Position numbers and translations under genes: made by a program | From: Affinibrenneria salicis | Lineage (GTDB): Bacteria > Pseudomonadota > Gammaproteobacteria > Enterobacterales > Enterobacteriaceae | Direction: 5' to 3' | Assembly (NCBI RefSeq): GCF_008710095.1 | Contig: NZ_VYKJ01000014.1 | Location: 62,001-126,000 of the forward strand | DNA length: 64,000 bases | The notes under the pieces: generated by a model | Told to the model about the DNA's origin: nothing | What the model saw: the letters and a program-made list of their open reading frames with translations, nothing else | Databases searched by the model: none | Shown: piece after piece, positions 1 to 9,932 of the stretch | Position numbering within the stretch: position 1 is the stretch's first letter | Layout: each line of letters begins with the position of its first letter

Positions 1-271
1 TGACGACGCGCCGTTAATGGAACGCGTGGAATATGTTCTGCAGTCGCAGATTAACCCGCAGCTGGCGGGCCACGGCGGCCGCGTGACGTTGATGGAGATC
101 ACCGACGACGATCTGGCTATTTTACAGTTCGGCGGCGGCTGTAACGGCTGCTCAATGGTCGATGTCACCCTGAAAGAAGGGATCGAAAAAGAACTGCTGC
201 AGCGCTTCCCGGAACTGAAAGGCGTTCGCGACCTCACCGAGCACCAGCGCGGCGAGCACTCCTACTACTAA
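1..271 (+). CDS. nfuA: NfuA Fe-S biogenesis protein, C-terminal part
   Basis: Partial gene. The reading frame is open from the left edge of the window, so the true start lies outside it. The visible 90 or so residues are the Nfu-type C-terminal domain. The CxxC motif (GGCNGCSM) holds an Fe-S cluster at the NfuA dimer interface and hands it to apo-proteins such as aconitase. The ending [10 protein letters not shown] matches enterobacterial NfuA as I remember it. The N-terminal degenerate A-type domain is not visible. The stop codon overlaps the convergent malQ stop by four bases, leaving no intergenic terminator. Confidence 0.95.
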   Translation, partial: DDAPLMERVEYVLQSQINPQLAGHGGRVTLMEITDDDLAILQFGGGCNGCSMVDVTLKEGIEKELLQRFPELKGVRDLTEHQRGEHSYY

Positions 272-2358
272 GAGCTCGGGTCGGCCGGCGGACTGCCGCG
301 GCGTAAATCGATATCGCGAATTAAACGCGCAAGGCCGGGATCGGCGAACATCGCTTCCAGCGTCTTGCTCAGTTTGCGCCGCCAGTTGGGGTATTCGTCG
401 CTGGTGCCCGGCACGTTGACTGGCGTGGCCATATCCAGCCAGTCTTCCATCTGCAGCCCCAGCAGCGCGCTGTTGCTATCGGCCAGGTAGCGCTGCACGC
501 CGCGGTTAAGCGACGCGCCCATCACCGTCAACGCCGCGTTGCGCCCGACCCGCTGCGGCAGCACGCCATGCTGGTGCAGCGCATTAAGCAACCCCTGTTT
601 CTCTCGTTCCCGCTGCGCCATACGACGCTCCAGCGTCTCATCGTCGCGATACAGCCCCAGCTCCCTGCCGAGCGATAAATCAATACTCTGCCAGTAACCG
701 CGCAGCGTCGGTAAATCATGGGTGGTCACGCTGGCCAGCGACTGGCGCGGATACTCCTGCGGCGCGCGGAAATGATTATCGCGCGCCTGTTCGAAAAACA
801 GCACCTTATACGAATAGACGCCGGCGCCGCGCAGCTTGTCGATAATATCCGCCGGCACGGTGCCCAGATCCTCGCCAATCACCATGCAGCGATGCCGCTG
901 ACTTTCCAGCGCCAGCACCGCCAGCAGATCGTCCAGCGGATAATAGACATAGCTGCCTTCTCCGCCTGACGCCGTTTGGGGAATCCACCACAGGCGCAGC
1001 AGCGACATCACGTGATCGATGCGCAGCGCGCCGCAGTGCGCCATGTTGCTACGCAATACGTCAATAAACGGCTGATAGCCTCTGGCAATCATTTCATAGG
1101 GATTCATCGGTGGAAGTTGCCAGTTCTGTCCCTGCGGCGCGAGCGGATCGGGCGGCGCGCCAATCGCGGCATCGAGACAATAGAGCGCCCGGTCGCCCCA
1201 GGTTTCCGCCCCCCCCTGCGCTACGCCGACGGCCAGATCGCGGTAAATGCCAAGCGGCATGCCGAGCTGCCGACTATGTTCGAAACAGCCGCTGATCTGC
1301 TCATGCGCCAACCACTGCAGCCAGCAATAAAACTCGATTTCCGTCTCCTGCAGACGGAAAAACTGCCGCACCGCCTCGCCGCTGTGATCCTGATATTGCG
1401 CCGGCCACTGCTGCCAGTAACGCCAGTCGCCTTTCTGCTGCAATAAATGCGCCTGCAGCACGTCGAAGGTCGCCTGACGCAGCAGGTTCTCCCCGCCCTG
1501 CAGCATAAACTGGCGGAAGGCGCTGACGCGCGGATCGAGCGCGACGCGGGTATTGAAATGACGGAAGGCCATACGCAGCGCCGTCAGCTTCAGCGCCATC
1601 ACCTGCGGATAATCGACCCAGCGTCCGCCGCGCACCTTCTCCAGCTGGCGGCGGGTCTTCTCCTGGCCCCACCAACGCTGTGCGGCGTGACTGTGGCGGA
1701 AATCGTCCACCTGATTGACATCAATATAAATCACGTTCAGCCAGCGGCGGGAGGAGGGGCTATAAGGACTGGCGCGCTGCGCGTCGCACGGATAGAGCGC
1801 ATGCAGCGGATTTAGCCCGACGAATGCGCCGCCGCGGCGGGCGATCTGCTCGATAAGCAGCCGCAGATCGCCAAAATCGCCGATGCCCCAGTTCGTCTGC
1901 GAACGCAGGGTGTAGAGCTGGGCGCACACGCCCCACCAGCGCCGCCCCTGGCCCAGCGCCGGCGGCTCATAGCAGCGCGCGGGGGCGATGATAATCCGAC
2001 ACGACCATTGCCTGCCGGCCTGTTCGAGAGTCAACAGATGGTAGCCCAGCGGCAGCGCGCCGGGCAGCAGCAGCGTTTTTCCCGCCCGCCCCCTGCCGGC
2101 GACCTGGCCGCCATTTTCATAGCTCAGCGTCCAGTCAAAACTGCCTTTACCGGCCAGGGAAACCGCCGCATCCTGATGTTGTAGAAAGACTTTCACCGGC
2201 GGCAAGGGCGCATCCGACGTATCGTCGCGTGCAATCATCGCCTGTAGCGCCTGCCGGGTTGATTCCGCCACGGGCCGCTCGTTGCCATAAGCATCGATAT
2301 AGCTCCCGGCAACCCCGACCTGCGGAGTCGTCTGTTTTCTGGCCCTGGTGGATGCCAT
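268..2358 (-). CDS. malQ: 4-alpha-glucanotransferase (amylomaltase)
   Basis: Cytoplasmic GH77 enzyme of 696 residues, close to the 694 of E. coli MalQ. It transfers maltodextrin segments between acceptors, releasing glucose and making longer chains for MalP. The catalytic landmarks are present: the nucleophile Asp in RIDHVMSL (about residue 448), the acid/base Glu in [10 protein letters not shown] and the third acidic residue in [10 protein letters not shown]. The N-terminal 130 or so residues form the family's extra domain. It lies 16 bases after malP on the same strand, so the two are one operon. Its 3' end runs tail to tail into nfuA. Confidence 0.97.
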   Translation of the reverse strand: MASTRARKQTTPQVGVAGSYIDAYGNERPVAESTRQALQAMIARDDTSDAPLPPVKVFLQHQDAAVSLAGKGSFDWTLSYENGGQVAGRGRAGKTLLLPGALPLGYHLLTLEQAGRQWSCRIIIAPARCYEPPALGQGRRWWGVCAQLYTLRSQTNWGIGDFGDLRLLIEQIARRGGAFVGLNPLHALYPCDAQRASPYSPSSRRWLNVIYIDVNQVDDFRHSHAAQRWWGQEKTRRQLEKVRGGRWVDYPQVMALKLTALRMAFRHFNTRVALDPRVSAFRQFMLQGGENLLRQATFDVLQAHLLQQKGDWRYWQQWPAQYQDHSGEAVRQFFRLQETEIEFYCWLQWLAHEQISGCFEHSRQLGMPLGIYRDLAVGVAQGGAETWGDRALYCLDAAIGAPPDPLAPQGQNWQLPPMNPYEMIARGYQPFIDVLRSNMAHCGALRIDHVMSLLRLWWIPQTASGGEGSYVYYPLDDLLAVLALESQRHRCMVIGEDLGTVPADIIDKLRGAGVYSYKVLFFEQARDNHFRAPQEYPRQSLASVTTHDLPTLRGYWQSIDLSLGRELGLYRDDETLERRMAQREREKQGLLNALHQHGVLPQRVGRNAALTVMGASLNRGVQRYLADSNSALLGLQMEDWLDMATPVNVPGTSDEYPNWRRKLSKTLEAMFADPGLARLIRDIDLRRGSPPADPSS

Positions 2359-2374
2359 CTTTTTTCCTTACTTT

Positions 2375-4807
2375 TTAATACCTCGCCTGCCATATGGCGC
2401 GCTGATAGTCGCCAATAGCCCGGTCGGCGCTAAACATCCCCACCCGGGCGGTATTCAGCGCGCAGCGCCGCGTCCATTCGTCCACATCGCGATAGAGCGC
2501 ATCTACCCGCAACTGTGCCTGGTAGTATGGAGCGAAATCGGCCAGCACCAGCCAGGGGTCGCCTTGTTTCAGCAGGCTGTTGAGCAATGGCGCAAAGGCC
2601 TGTTTATCTCCGTGGCTAAAGGCGCCGCTGGCCAGCTCCGCCAGCGCCTCGCGCAGCAACGGGCTGGCGTCGAGATACGCCTCGATACTGGCCGAGCGCT
2701 GGGCCGGCGCGCTATTGCGGTAGTCAGCCTGCAGAGCCTTCACCTGTTCGACGCTGTGGCCGAAGATAAACAGATTATCGGCGCCGACCTGTTCGGCGAT
2801 TTCCACATTGGCGCCGTCCAGCGTGCCCAACGTCAGCGCGCCGTTCAGCGCCAGCTTCATATTGCCGGTGCCGGACGCTTCCTTTCCGGCGGTGGAAATT
2901 TGCTCGGAGACGTCGGCCGCCGGGATAATACGTTCGGCCAGCGAGACCCGATAATCGGGAACAAAGATCACTTTCAGCCGATCGTTGACCCGCTCGTCCT
3001 GATTAATTTTTTCCGCCACCTGATTGATGGCGTAAATAATATTTTTCGCCAGCGCGTAGCTGGGCGCGGCTTTCGCGCCAAACAAAAATACGCGCGGCAC
3101 GCGCTCCAGCGTCGGGTTATCGCGCAGCTCGCGGTACAACGCGACGATATGCAACAGATTGAGATGCTGACGCTTATACTCATGCAGGCGCTTGATCTGC
3201 ACATCGAAGAGCGCGCCGGTATCCAACCGCCAGCCGTGTTCGCGCTGCAGGTAATCGGCCAGCAGCGTTTTATTGTGCTGCTTCACCTGGCGATAACGCT
3301 GGCGGAAGGCCGCGTCATCCGCCGCCGGCTCCAGCCCGCGCAGCATCTCCAGCCGGCTGACCCACGCCGTGCTGCCCAGCGTCTCATCGATCAGCGCGGA
3401 CAGCGCCGGATTGCACTGCTTAACCCAGCGGCGCGGCGTGATGCCGTTGGTCACGTTATGGAACTTCTCCGGCCACAGCTGATGATATTCGGCAAACAGA
3501 TCTTCCACCACCAGCCGCGAGTGCAACGCCGCCACCCCGTTCACCGCAAAACAGGCGATCACGCACAGGTTGGCCATTCTGACCTGCTGGCGATACTGGA
3601 TCGCCAGCCGTCTCCACACCCGGGGTTCGCCCGGCCAGCGCTGCTCGACCTGCTGACGAAATCCTTTATCGATCTGCTTAATGATGGCGAAATGGCGCGG
3701 CAACAGGCGACGAAACAGCCGTGCGTCCCAGCACTCCAGCGCCTCCGGCAGCAATGTGTGGTTGGTGTAGGCGAACAGTTGCCGGGTCAGCGACCAGGCG
3801 TCATCCCACGTCATACCATACTGGTCCAGCAGCAGGCGCAGCAATTCCAGGATCGCCAGCGTCGGATGCGTATCATTCAGCTGAATCACTTCATAGCGCG
3901 GCAGCTCGCTCAGCGGGCGCCCGGCGGCCTGATGTCGCTGCAGAATATCCGCCACCGAACAGGCGCAGAGAAAATATTGCTGCATCAGGCGTAAACGCTT
4001 GCCGGCCGGGTGGTCGTCGCTGGGATACAGCACGCTGGTCAGGCTGCCCGCTTCGACGCCCTGCCGGGCGGCGCGCAGATAGCTGCCGTCGTTGAACAGG
4101 GTCAGATCGAAAGGTTCGGGATGCGTCGCCTGCCACAGGCGCAGCGGCTGGGTCACGCCGTTGCGATAGCCCACCACCGGCAAATCCCACGCCTCTCCGC
4201 GCAGCGTCAGCGCCGGCCGCCAGCGCGTGCGGCCCTCTTCATCCGTCGCCAGTTCGCCGCCGAATCCGACGCCGACCGTAAGATCCCGACGCGGACAAAA
4301 CCAGGGATAATCCTCGCGCCGCCAGTCGTCCGGCCACTCTTTCTGCTGGCCGGCGCTGAATCGCTGCCGAAACAGGCCATACTGATAACTCAGGCCATAT
4401 CCCGTGGCGCTTTGCCCCACGGTGGCCATCGCATCGAGAAAACAGGCGGCCAGCCGCCCCAGTCCGCCATTGCCCAGCGCCGGGTCGGTTTCCTGTTCGA
4501 GGATATCGGCGAGGCTAAGCCCATCCCCGGCAAGCATTCCCGCCACCTCATCATACCAGCCGAGGTTAAGCAGGTTGTTGCCGGTCAGACGGCCAGGCAG
4601 AAACTCCAGCGAAAGGTAGTTGACGTGCCGCCCGACGTCGGTCGGCGCGGGCGCGGGCTGCAGCGCCAGCTGTTCCGCCAGCGCCGCGCTGAGCGCCTGC
4701 CAGCATTGAACGGGCGTCAGCGCCCGAAGCGAAGTCCCACCATAGTAGCGCTGCTGACGTTGCAGGGCGGCCATGAACTGCGGTCGGTCAAATGACAGTT
4801 GTGCCAT
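2375..4807 (-). CDS. malP: maltodextrin phosphorylase
   Basis: GT35 phosphorylase of 810 residues (E. coli MalP is 797). It releases glucose-1-phosphate from maltodextrins using phosphate and pyridoxal phosphate. The PLP lysine sits in the motif [11 protein letters not shown], about residue 651, and the maltodextrin-site block [11 protein letters not shown] is near residue 70. The ATG at 4807 has a good GGGAGAGG ribosome site. The gene begins only 45 bases after the glpR stop, on the same strand. No malT gene and no recognisable MalT box (GGGGAKGAGG) lies upstream, unlike E. coli where malT diverges from malPQ. Expression may therefore depend on read-through from glpG-glpR or on a promoter inside glpR. 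A second, distinct phosphorylase (glgP) lies at 16.4 kb. Confidence 0.96.
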   Translation of the reverse strand: MAQLSFDRPQFMAALQRQQRYYGGTSLRALTPVQCWQALSAALAEQLALQPAPAPTDVGRHVNYLSLEFLPGRLTGNNLLNLGWYDEVAGMLAGDGLSLADILEQETDPALGNGGLGRLAACFLDAMATVGQSATGYGLSYQYGLFRQRFSAGQQKEWPDDWRREDYPWFCPRRDLTVGVGFGGELATDEEGRTRWRPALTLRGEAWDLPVVGYRNGVTQPLRLWQATHPEPFDLTLFNDGSYLRAARQGVEAGSLTSVLYPSDDHPAGKRLRLMQQYFLCACSVADILQRHQAAGRPLSELPRYEVIQLNDTHPTLAILELLRLLLDQYGMTWDDAWSLTRQLFAYTNHTLLPEALECWDARLFRRLLPRHFAIIKQIDKGFRQQVEQRWPGEPRVWRRLAIQYRQQVRMANLCVIACFAVNGVAALHSRLVVEDLFAEYHQLWPEKFHNVTNGITPRRWVKQCNPALSALIDETLGSTAWVSRLEMLRGLEPAADDAAFRQRYRQVKQHNKTLLADYLQREHGWRLDTGALFDVQIKRLHEYKRQHLNLLHIVALYRELRDNPTLERVPRVFLFGAKAAPSYALAKNIIYAINQVAEKINQDERVNDRLKVIFVPDYRVSLAERIIPAADVSEQISTAGKEASGTGNMKLALNGALTLGTLDGANVEIAEQVGADNLFIFGHSVEQVKALQADYRNSAPAQRSASIEAYLDASPLLREALAELASGAFSHGDKQAFAPLLNSLLKQGDPWLVLADFAPYYQAQLRVDALYRDVDEWTRRCALNTARVGMFSADRAIGDYQRAIWQARY

Positions 4808-4852
4808 AATGCCTCTCCCGGATGGCGACTCACAGGCCAGTGTACAGCCGGC

Positions 4853-5611
4853 TTAACACAGCTCCAGCTGCACCTGATGTTGCTCGATAATCTTCATCAC
4901 GCTGGCGGGCGGCGGCTGGTCGGTGAACAAATAATCGATCAGATCCATATTGCCAAGGTTCACCATGGCGCTACGACCAAACTTAGAGTGGTCGGTCACC
5001 AGCATCACGCAGCGGGAGTTTTCAATAATGGCACGTTTGGTACGCACTTCGTGATAATCAAACTCCAGCAACGATCCGTCCATGTCAATGCCGCTTATTC
5101 CTAAAATGCCATAATCGAGACGGAACTGAGAGATAAAATCCAGCGTGGCTTCGCCAACGATCGCGCCGTCGCGATTACGCACTTCGCCGCCGGCCAGTAT
5201 CAGCCGGAAATCCTCTTTCACCGCCAGCAGCGTCGCCACGTTCAGGTTATTGGTCACCACCCGCAGATCCTTATGCTGCATCAGCGCGCAGGCCACCGCT
5301 TCCGGCGTGGTGCCGATATCGATAAACAGCGTCGCGCCGTCCGGGATCTGACCGGCGACCTGACGCGCGATGCGGGCCTTCTCTTCCGACCACATCATTT
5401 TGCGGTCATGGTACGCCGCGTTGACCGAACTGGACGGCAACGCCGCGCCGCCATGATGACGATGGATTTTATTACGGTCGGCCAGTTCGTTTAGATCGCG
5501 GCGAATCGTTTGCGGACTGACGGCGAAATGCGCCACCAGTTCTTCCGTGCTGACGTAGCCCTGACGGCGCACCAGTTCGATAATGGCATCATGACGTTGT
5601 GTTTGCTTCAC
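4853..5611 (-). CDS. glpR: glycerol-3-phosphate regulon repressor
   Basis: DeoR-family repressor of 252 residues, the same length as E. coli GlpR. The N-terminal winged helix-turn-helix covers about residues 1-55 (MKQTQRHDAIIELV, then VSPQTIRRDLNELADR). The C-terminal sugar-phosphate sensing domain carries the family motif FIDIGTTPEAVA and binds glycerol-3-phosphate, which releases it from DNA. It follows glpG by 30 bases on the same strand. Two GlpR-like operators lie in this window upstream of glpD (14634-14675), so the target is local. malPQ follow directly downstream. Confidence 0.96.
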   Translation of the reverse strand: MKQTQRHDAIIELVRRQGYVSTEELVAHFAVSPQTIRRDLNELADRNKIHRHHGGAALPSSSVNAAYHDRKMMWSEEKARIARQVAGQIPDGATLFIDIGTTPEAVACALMQHKDLRVVTNNLNVATLLAVKEDFRLILAGGEVRNRDGAIVGEATLDFISQFRLDYGILGISGIDMDGSLLEFDYHEVRTKRAIIENSRCVMLVTDHSKFGRSAMVNLGNMDLIDYLFTDQPPPASVMKIIEQHQVQLELC

Positions 5612-5641
5612 GTTCGCTCCCCGGACATGCGCTTACCCCGC

Positions 5642-6469
5642 TTATTTTCTTGTTCTGGTGTCCCAAAAGGCCATGGCTAAACCCACGACCAGGCCCATCA
5701 CGTGGGCCGCATTGGCGATAGACAGGCCTAAAATATCGAAATATCCCACTATCAGCCAGAGCAACGCAAAAATCATCATCCCGCGCGGCAGGAACAGCGG
5801 CCCGCCGGGTTGGCGCTCGCCGCGCAGCCAGACATAGCCCATCAGGGCGTACACCACGCCCGACAGCCCGCCGAAGTAGATGCCGCTGAACCAGGACTGC
5901 ACCATGCCGCTGAGCAACGCCGACAGCAGCGTCAGCGTCAGCAGCCTGGCGCTGCCCAGCGCCTTTTCCATCTGCCCGCCGAGATACCACCACCACATCA
6001 GATTAAAGAGAATATGCAGCAGCGAGAAGTGCAGCAAGGCGTGGCTGAACCAGCGCCAGACCTGAAAATACTGCGCGCCATTCGCCGGCCAGCTTAGCCA
6101 TCTCATCAGCCGGTCGTCGCCCGGCAACAGCATCAGCACATACACCAGCAGCGCCAGGCCGGTCACCAGCCAGGTCAGCGTGCCGGCCTGGCGGCGCAGG
6201 TTTTGCATCACATCGACGCGTGGATAGCGGATGGCCGGCGAGGTCGAACCGGTCTGCCAGCTGGCGGCCTGATAGCGCGGATGCAGCGGATCGCGCAGGA
6301 AGTCGTCCAGCGCCTCGCGCACCTCTTGCTGGCGCGAGTCGTCCGCCAGCCACAGTTCGGCTTCTTCGCCCTGGATACGCATCTCCAGATCGATATTGCG
6401 GATGCGCATATAGTCAACAAAAGCCTGCGCCAGACGCGGGCTGGATAACACAATCACTCGGCTCATCAT
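5642..6469 (-). CDS. glpG: rhomboid intramembrane serine protease GlpG
   Basis: Inner-membrane rhomboid protease of 275 residues (E. coli GlpG 276). The N-terminal cytoplasmic domain covers about residues 1-70, followed by six membrane helices. The catalytic dyad is visible: Ser in GGLSGVVY (about residue 203) and His in NAAHVMG (about residue 256). The WR motif (QVWRWFSH) and the HxxxN oxyanion region (LLHILFNL) are also present. In E. coli the order is glpE-glpG-glpR. Here glpG and glpR remain together but glpE is 5.5 kb away, separated by an inserted cassette on the other strand. Confidence 0.95.
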   Translation of the reverse strand: MMSRVIVLSSPRLAQAFVDYMRIRNIDLEMRIQGEEAELWLADDSRQQEVREALDDFLRDPLHPRYQAASWQTGSTSPAIRYPRVDVMQNLRRQAGTLTWLVTGLALLVYVLMLLPGDDRLMRWLSWPANGAQYFQVWRWFSHALLHFSLLHILFNLMWWWYLGGQMEKALGSARLLTLTLLSALLSGMVQSWFSGIYFGGLSGVVYALMGYVWLRGERQPGGPLFLPRGMMIFALLWLIVGYFDILGLSIANAAHVMGLVVGLAMAFWDTRTRK

Positions 6470-6731
6470 ATCGGCTCTATTACTTAACCCATGGTTCTGC
6501 CATTAGCATGTCACACATTGCGGTTGCGCGGCAGTTAAATAGCCCAGGCGCTCGCCGTCCGGCCGCTTAGACCCGGGCGACAAGCGCCGGCCGAAGTAAA
6601 AAAAACCTCGCTCGTTCAGTCATATAACACAACTGTTTTTGTTTGCTTCCGTTTTAGCCCATAAGCTATGAAGCGGGTCACTTTTTGCTCTTAACAATTT
6701 ATTTACTCTCACCCTACTGACAGAGGCGACT
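6470..6731. other. divergent intergenic region, glpG / kinase fusion
   Basis: This region of about 260 bases must hold promoters for both the leftward glpG-glpR genes and the rightward cassette. I see no clear match to GlpR or CRP operators. The right-hand 130 bases are AT-rich, with an A-run near 6600 and TTGCTT followed 17 bases later by CTATGA, a weak sigma-70-like pair. Nothing else is recognised. Confidence 0.3.
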
Positions 6732-7943
6732 ATGTTTCCTGAAGAAAGACGAAGCCAGATCCTGGCATACCTCGATAAACATGAACGCGTCAGCGTGGAA
6801 TATCTGGCCGGCGCGTTTTCCGTCACGCGAGAGACCATCCGCAGCGATTTAAATACGCTGGCGCATCTCGGTCTGCTGCAGCGCTGCCACGGCGGCGCCG
6901 TGGTGATCCGCCGCAGTCTGCAGTCGGAGCTGATCGCGGCGAGCGGGGAAAATTTCAGCGTGCTGCTGCGGCGGCTGGAAAACCAGAAAAAGCATCAGAT
7001 AGCGCGGGGGAAGGAAAATAAAATGAACGGTAAGGTCTGTATTCTCGGTTCTTTTAACGTCGATATCGTCGCCAGAGTGGCCCGTTTCCCCAAAGGCGGC
7101 GAGTCGCTGATCGCCCAGGGCAGCATGTTCGGCCCCGGCGGTAAAGGCGCCAATCAGGCGATGGCCGCCAGCCGCGCCGGCTCGCAGGTGCATTTTGTCG
7201 CCAAAGTCGGCAAAGATCAGTTCAGCCAGTTCGCCTACGACCACCTCGCTTCCTCGGCGATCCACTCCTTTACGCTGTATCAGTCGGATAGCGAACCAAC
7301 CGGCAACGCCATCATTTACGTGTCACAGCAGGACGGCGAGAACATGATCGCCATCTATCCCGGCGCCAACCAGACCATTACCGATGACGAAGTCGCGGCC
7401 ATGACGCCGGAACTGAGCAGCGCCGACGTGCTGCTGGTGCAACTGGAGAACAACTTCAACGCCACGCTGAACGCAATGAAGCTGGCCCGGGCGCTGGGCA
7501 AAAAGGTCATCCTCAATCCGGCGCCCTATTCCAGCGATGTGCTGGCCTGTCTGCCGCTGGTCGACGTGATCACGCCGAATGAAACGGAAGCCTCGCTGCT
7601 GTCCGGCATCGACGTCATCGACCTGGACAGCGCCAAAGCCGCGGCGCTGAAGATTATTGAATCCGGCGCCCGGCGCGTCATCATCACCATGGGCGCGCGC
7701 GGGGCGCTGCTGTTCGACGGTCAGCAGTTTCAGCATATCCCCTCCTTTCCGGCGCTCAGTATCGATACCACCGGCGCGGGCGACGCCTTTAACGGCGCCT
7801 TCGCCGCCGCCACCGCCGGCGGCCAGAGCGTGGCGCAGGCGGCGACCTACGCGGCCGCTTTCGCCTCGCTGGCGGTGGAGCGCGAAGGCGCATCCAATAT
7901 GCCCGAACACCAGCAGGTCGTGGCGCGGCTGGCGCAGCGCTGA
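6732..7943 (+). CDS. DeoR-type HTH fused to a ribokinase-family sugar kinase
   Basis: A 403-residue two-part protein. Residues 1-58 are a DeoR-type winged helix-turn-helix (FPEERRSQILAYLDKHERVS, then VTRETIRSDLNTL). The usual DeoR sugar-phosphate domain is absent. From about residue 98 the protein is a full PfkB/ribokinase fold: GSFNVDIVARV, the GGKGANQA substrate loop, and DTTGAGDAFNG with the catalytic Asp and anion hole. It probably phosphorylates a sugar or sugar acid and may regulate its own operon. An internal ATG at 7023 follows a strong purine-rich site (GGGGGAAGGA), so a kinase alone of about 306 residues could also be made. It heads a rightward cassette with an aldolase-family enzyme and a TTT transporter. 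HTH-ribokinase fusions are known in enterobacteria; the substrate here is unknown. Confidence 0.85.
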   Translation: MFPEERRSQILAYLDKHERVSVEYLAGAFSVTRETIRSDLNTLAHLGLLQRCHGGAVVIRRSLQSELIAASGENFSVLLRRLENQKKHQIARGKENKMNGKVCILGSFNVDIVARVARFPKGGESLIAQGSMFGPGGKGANQAMAASRAGSQVHFVAKVGKDQFSQFAYDHLASSAIHSFTLYQSDSEPTGNAIIYVSQQDGENMIAIYPGANQTITDDEVAAMTPELSSADVLLVQLENNFNATLNAMKLARALGKKVILNPAPYSSDVLACLPLVDVITPNETEASLLSGIDVIDLDSAKAAALKIIESGARRVIITMGARGALLFDGQQFQHIPSFPALSIDTTGAGDAFNGAFAAATAGGQSVAQAATYAAAFASLAVEREGASNMPEHQQVVARLAQR

Positions 7944-8000
7944 CCGCCGGATAACCCGATTCTATTGTCGTCTGGCGCTCAGCCAGACAAGGAGATAAGC

Positions 8001-8930
8001 ATGCGCAAGATCGACGGCATTGTGCCGGTAATGCTGACCCCGTTCAGCGAAAAAAACGACATCGACTATCCCGGTCTGGCGGCGTTGATCGACTGGTATC
8101 TGGCCAGCGGCGTCGATGCCCTGTTCGCCGTCTGCCAGTCGAGCGAAATGCAGTTTCTTAGTCTGGACGAACGCGTGGCGCTGGCGCGGTTTGTGGTACA
8201 GCGGGTTAACGGGCGTATTCCGGTGATCGCGTCCGGCCATATCAGCGACGAGCCCGACCAGCAGATCGCCGAGCTGAACGCCATGGCCGCCACCGGTATC
8301 GATGCGCTGGTGCTGGTGACCAATCATCTGGACGCGCGCCGACAGGGCAGCGCCGCCTTTTTCGCCACGCTCGACGCGCTGCTGGCCTCGCTACCGGCCA
8401 GCCTGCCGCTCGGCCTGTATGAGTGCCCGGCGCCGTATCGCCGCCTGCTGAGCGACGAGGAACTGTCCTACTGCGCCGGCACCGGCCGCTTTGTGGTACT
8501 AAAAGACGTCAGCTGCGATTTGCCGACCGTAACCCGCCGGGTGCGACTGGTGCAGGACACGCCGCTCAGCATCATCAACGCCAACGCCGCCATCGCCTGG
8601 CCGGCCATGCAGGCCGGTTCGCGCGGTTTCAGCGGCGTCTTTACCAACTTCCATCCCGAGCTGTACAGCTGGTTGTACCATCATGGCGCAAGTCAGCCGG
8701 CGCTGGCGCAGGAACTGGCGACGTTTCTCTCGCTGGCGGCGGTCAGCGAAACGCTGGGCTATCCGAAAAACGCCAAAATCTACCACCAGCGGCTCGGCAC
8801 CTTCGGTTCCGAGCTGTGCCGCGTTAATCAGGATGACGTGCTGGAGAAATTTTGGGGGCTGTCGGTGATTCTCGATCAGATACGCACGGGCACAGATCAT
8901 TATAAAAATAAAATAACATCAATAAGATAA
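8001..8930 (+). CDS. DHDPS / N-acetylneuraminate lyase family enzyme
   Basis: A class I aldolase-type TIM barrel of 309 residues. The start at 8001 is chosen because AAGGAGATAAGC precedes it. The Schiff-base lysine is Lys168 (FVVLKDVS) and the catalytic tyrosine is Tyr140 (LGLYECPAP). Their 28-residue spacing equals that of Tyr133 and Lys161 in dihydrodipicolinate synthase. The usual GTTGE keto-acid motif is changed to CQSSE at residues 45-49, so it is unlikely to be DapA. Family members join or split pyruvate and an aldehyde, for example 2-keto-3-deoxy sugar acids or sialic acid. Beside a sugar-kinase-like gene and a carboxylate transporter, a role in breaking down an acidic sugar is the most economical reading, but the substrate is inferred. 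Confidence 0.85.
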   Translation: MRKIDGIVPVMLTPFSEKNDIDYPGLAALIDWYLASGVDALFAVCQSSEMQFLSLDERVALARFVVQRVNGRIPVIASGHISDEPDQQIAELNAMAATGIDALVLVTNHLDARRQGSAAFFATLDALLASLPASLPLGLYECPAPYRRLLSDEELSYCAGTGRFVVLKDVSCDLPTVTRRVRLVQDTPLSIINANAAIAWPAMQAGSRGFSGVFTNFHPELYSWLYHHGASQPALAQELATFLSLAAVSETLGYPKNAKIYHQRLGTFGSELCRVNQDDVLEKFWGLSVILDQIRTGTDHYKNKITSIR

Positions 8931-8970
8931 GAAAAACGTCCTCATACCCTGACACAGAAGGAACCCAACA

Positions 8971-9918
8971 ATGAACATGATCCGGTTAACCGCCTTAGCC
9001 GCATTATTGCTGTCCAGTTCCGCCTTCGCCGCCTGGCCAGAAAAGCCGATCACCATTATCGTCCCCTGGGGCGCCGGAGGAAACACCGATACCGTCGCCC
9101 GTCTGGTCGCCGCCGGATTGCAGAAGGAGCTGGGCGTCAACGTCAACGTGGTCAACCGCACCGGCGGCAGCGGCGTGGTCGGCCATGACGCCATCAAACG
9201 CGCCCGGCCGGACGGCTATACGCTCGGTATCGTGACGGTGGAAATCGCCATGATGCACCACCAGAAGATGGCCGATCTCAGCTACCAGGATTACACGCCG
9301 ATTAGCCGGCTGGCGGTGATTTACGGCGGGCTACAGGTGGCGAAAGATTCACCGTATCAGGACGCCGGGCAGTTGATCGAAGCGATAAAACAGCAGCCCG
9401 GCAAACTGCGCGCCTCCGGCAGCGGACTAAAATCGGTCTGGCACCTCAACACGCTGGGGATGCTGAAGAGCGCCGGCCTGCCGGATGACGCCGTCCGCTT
9501 TATCCCGTCGCAGGGCGCCAGCGCCGCGCTGCAGGAACTGGTATCCGGCGGCGTGGATTTCGTCACCTCCTCGCCGGGCGAAGCCAAAGGTATGGTCGAT
9601 GCCGGCATGGTGCGTCATCTGGCCATTATGTCTTCCCAGCCCTCCGAACTGTACGCCAGCATCCCGCGCTTTAATCAGGCCACGCCTTACGACTGGTCGC
9701 TGACCACCTGGAACGTGCTGTCCGCGCCGAAAGGGCTGTCGGCGGAGATTCAGAACACGCTAACCAGCGCGATGCAAAAGGTTTATCAGTCCGGGGAACT
9801 GCAGAAATTCGCCAACAACCAGGGGTTTGAAGTCAGCGCCTTATATGGCGACGAGCTTTATCAGTTTATGCAGCAGGAAGACGCCCGCTTCGGCGCGCTG
9901 CTGTCCACCGATAAATAA
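8971..9918 (+). CDS. TctC/Bug-type periplasmic substrate-binding protein
   Basis: A 315-residue secreted protein. The signal peptide is MNMIRLTALAALLLSSSAFA, cleaved before AWPEKPI. The mature start (WPEKPITIIVPWGAGG) is the hallmark of Bug/TctC proteins, the extracytoplasmic receptors of tripartite tricarboxylate transporters. Family members bind carboxylated ligands such as citrate, dicarboxylates, nicotinate or terephthalate. It is followed directly by the small (9933) and large (10413) membrane subunits, so the transporter is complete. An AGAAGGA ribosome site precedes the ATG. The ligand cannot be read from the sequence. Confidence 0.92.
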   Translation: MNMIRLTALAALLLSSSAFAAWPEKPITIIVPWGAGGNTDTVARLVAAGLQKELGVNVNVVNRTGGSGVVGHDAIKRARPDGYTLGIVTVEIAMMHHQKMADLSYQDYTPISRLAVIYGGLQVAKDSPYQDAGQLIEAIKQQPGKLRASGSGLKSVWHLNTLGMLKSAGLPDDAVRFIPSQGASAALQELVSGGVDFVTSSPGEAKGMVDAGMVRHLAIMSSQPSELYASIPRFNQATPYDWSLTTWNVLSAPKGLSAEIQNTLTSAMQKVYQSGELQKFANNQGFEVSALYGDELYQFMQQEDARFGALLSTDK

Positions 9919-9932
9919 AACAGGCGGGCGTT

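Noticed and set aside
2348..3994. 548-codon open frame on the plus strand
   Set aside because: Antisense to malP, which has a complete phosphorylase sequence and catalytic lysine.
4808..4852. MalT box upstream of malP
   Set aside because: No GGGGAKGAGG-like sequence was found in the 45-base gap on either strand.
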